Positions 6,195-6,427 of a DNA stretch of 6,427 nt are shown in pieces. The notes beneath the pieces were generated by a model. It searched no databases. It was not told the origin of the DNA and saw nothing but the letters and a program-made list of their open reading frames with translations. Source of the stretch: Candidatus Eiseniibacteriota bacterium. Its GTDB lineage: Bacteria; Eisenbacteria; RBG-16-71-46. The DNA is taken from contig VBPB01000175.1 in NCBI GenBank assembly GCA_005893365.1, positions 4,743-11,169 on the forward strand, read 5' to 3'. The position numbers and the translations under genes were made by a program. The stretch's first letter is position 1. Each line of letters begins with the position of its first letter.

Positions 6195-6221
6195 GTGTCC
6201 CCCACACGCCGCGGGGGACAC
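6195..6221 (+). promoter_or_regulatory. Perfect 9-bp stem-loop before the ribosome-binding site of the last gene
   Basis: GTGTCCCCC (6195-6203) and GGGGGACAC (6213-6221) are perfect inverted repeats around a 9-base loop. The stem ends 5 bases before the Shine-Dalgarno AAGGGG and would be within the leader if the sigma-54-like promoter is used. It could stabilise the 5' end, control ribosome access, or be an operator in DNA. There is no T-tract, so a terminator is unlikely. Confidence 0.5.
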
Positions 6222-6226
6222 CAGGG

Positions 6227-6232
6227 AAGGGG
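6227..6232 (+). promoter_or_regulatory. Ribosome-binding site of the partial gene at the window end
   Basis: AAGGGG lies 6 bases before the ATG at 6239. It decides the start of a gene whose end is not in the window. Confidence 0.6.
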
Positions 6233-6238
6233 CACTGG

Positions 6239-6427
6239 ATGAACCCGCGCCACTACATCGATTTGAAGGAAACGAGCCGCAGCGTCCAGCCGACGTATTA
6301 CTTCATGATCAACTGTCTCCTCTACAGCCGGATGGAGACGGGCCTGGTCTCCAACCAGGACTTCTACGACGAGGACGTCAACGTCTACCTGGCGCATCTG
6401 CTCCATTCCTTCATCAACCCCGAGTAT
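6239..6427 (+). CDS. Unrecognised protein, N-terminal 63 residues, cut by the window end
   Basis: An open frame of 63 codons runs from ATG at 6239 to the last base without a stop. The translation begins MNPRHYIDLKETSRSVQPTY, goes on through YFMINCLLYSRMETGLVSNQ and DEDVNVYLAHLL, and ends FINPEY. The balanced composition and mostly G/C third positions look like a real protein. It has no signal peptide; the stretch YYFMINCLLY is hydrophobic but too short to be a clear membrane helix, so the protein is probably cytoplasmic. I do not recognise the family and assign no function. A ribosome-binding site, a stem-loop and a sigma-54-like promoter stand in order upstream, so expression is probably regulated. 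It is divergent from the receptor operon, which gives no direct clue to its role. Confidence 0.75.
   Translation, partial: MNPRHYIDLKETSRSVQPTYYFMINCLLYSRMETGLVSNQDFYDEDVNVYLAHLLHSFINPEY

Larger units (their letters stand above)
5675..6238. other. Divergent intergenic region without a convincing gene
   Basis: This 564-bp region separates the leftward receptor operon from the rightward gene at the window end. The frames open here on both strands give Arg/Pro/Gly-rich translations with no recognisable motif and loose third-position bias, so none is called. It contains a possible long leader for the left operon (5675 to about 5899), an AT-rich island (about 5902-5950), GC-rich inverted repeats (6001-6053), a sigma-54-like promoter (6152-6167) and a stem-loop (6195-6221). 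No tRNA or recognisable riboswitch class was seen. Confidence 0.6.

Noticed and set aside
5671..6221. Small minus-strand open frames of 178 and 91 codons in the intergenic region
   Set aside because: There is no good ribosome-binding site, the composition is Gly/Pro/Arg-rich, and they run through the predicted promoter elements and inverted repeats.

Overview
The window is a very GC-rich bacterial segment, roughly three quarters G+C by eye, with strongly G/C-biased third codon positions and therefore many spurious antisense reading frames. The gene content (a membrane LemA protein beside a TPM-domain protein, a receptor/CheA-like/response-regulator set, and a sigma-54-like promoter) suits a high-GC Gram-negative, for example in the former Deltaproteobacteria or a related phylum. 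No marker gene fixes the taxonomy, so this is inference only.

Left part (1-767, + strand). The window opens in the glycine-rich, Trp-terminated tail of a protein that looks like a TPM-domain (YgcG/DUF477) membrane protein. After 105 bp comes lemA (183-767), a complete LemA-family gene with an N-terminal membrane anchor that may be a lipoprotein signal. These two families are common partners, but here the TPM-like gene lies upstream of lemA.

Middle part (754-5674, - strand). Three genes form a tight operon read right to left. The first encodes a 523-residue receptor-like protein with two membrane helices, almost no external domain, a HAMP-like segment and a degenerate MCP signalling hairpin. 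The second encodes a 622-residue CheA-derived protein with an HPt-like N-terminus, only a fragment of an ATPase domain, a CheW-like (P5) domain, a Pro/Ala linker and a C-terminal receiver. The third encodes a 495-residue response regulator: a complete receiver, a coiled coil, a GAF-like domain and a tail resembling an HD-GYP domain that has lost its catalytic residues. The genes overlap by 4 bp at both junctions (ATGA, then GTGA), which suggests translational coupling. No CheW, CheR, CheB or intact kinase gene is present. The cassette therefore looks like a chemosensory pathway rebuilt from largely non-catalytic parts, with the final receiver probably phosphorylated by a kinase encoded elsewhere. 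Its last gene overlaps lemA tail to tail by 14 bp.

Right part (5675-6427). A 564-bp divergent intergenic region holds an AT-rich island with a good sigma-70-like promoter facing the cassette, several GC-rich inverted repeats, a strong sigma-54-like promoter facing right, and a perfect 9-bp stem-loop just before the ribosome-binding site of the last gene. That gene (6239 to the window end, + strand) is cut by the edge and its 63 visible residues are not recognised.
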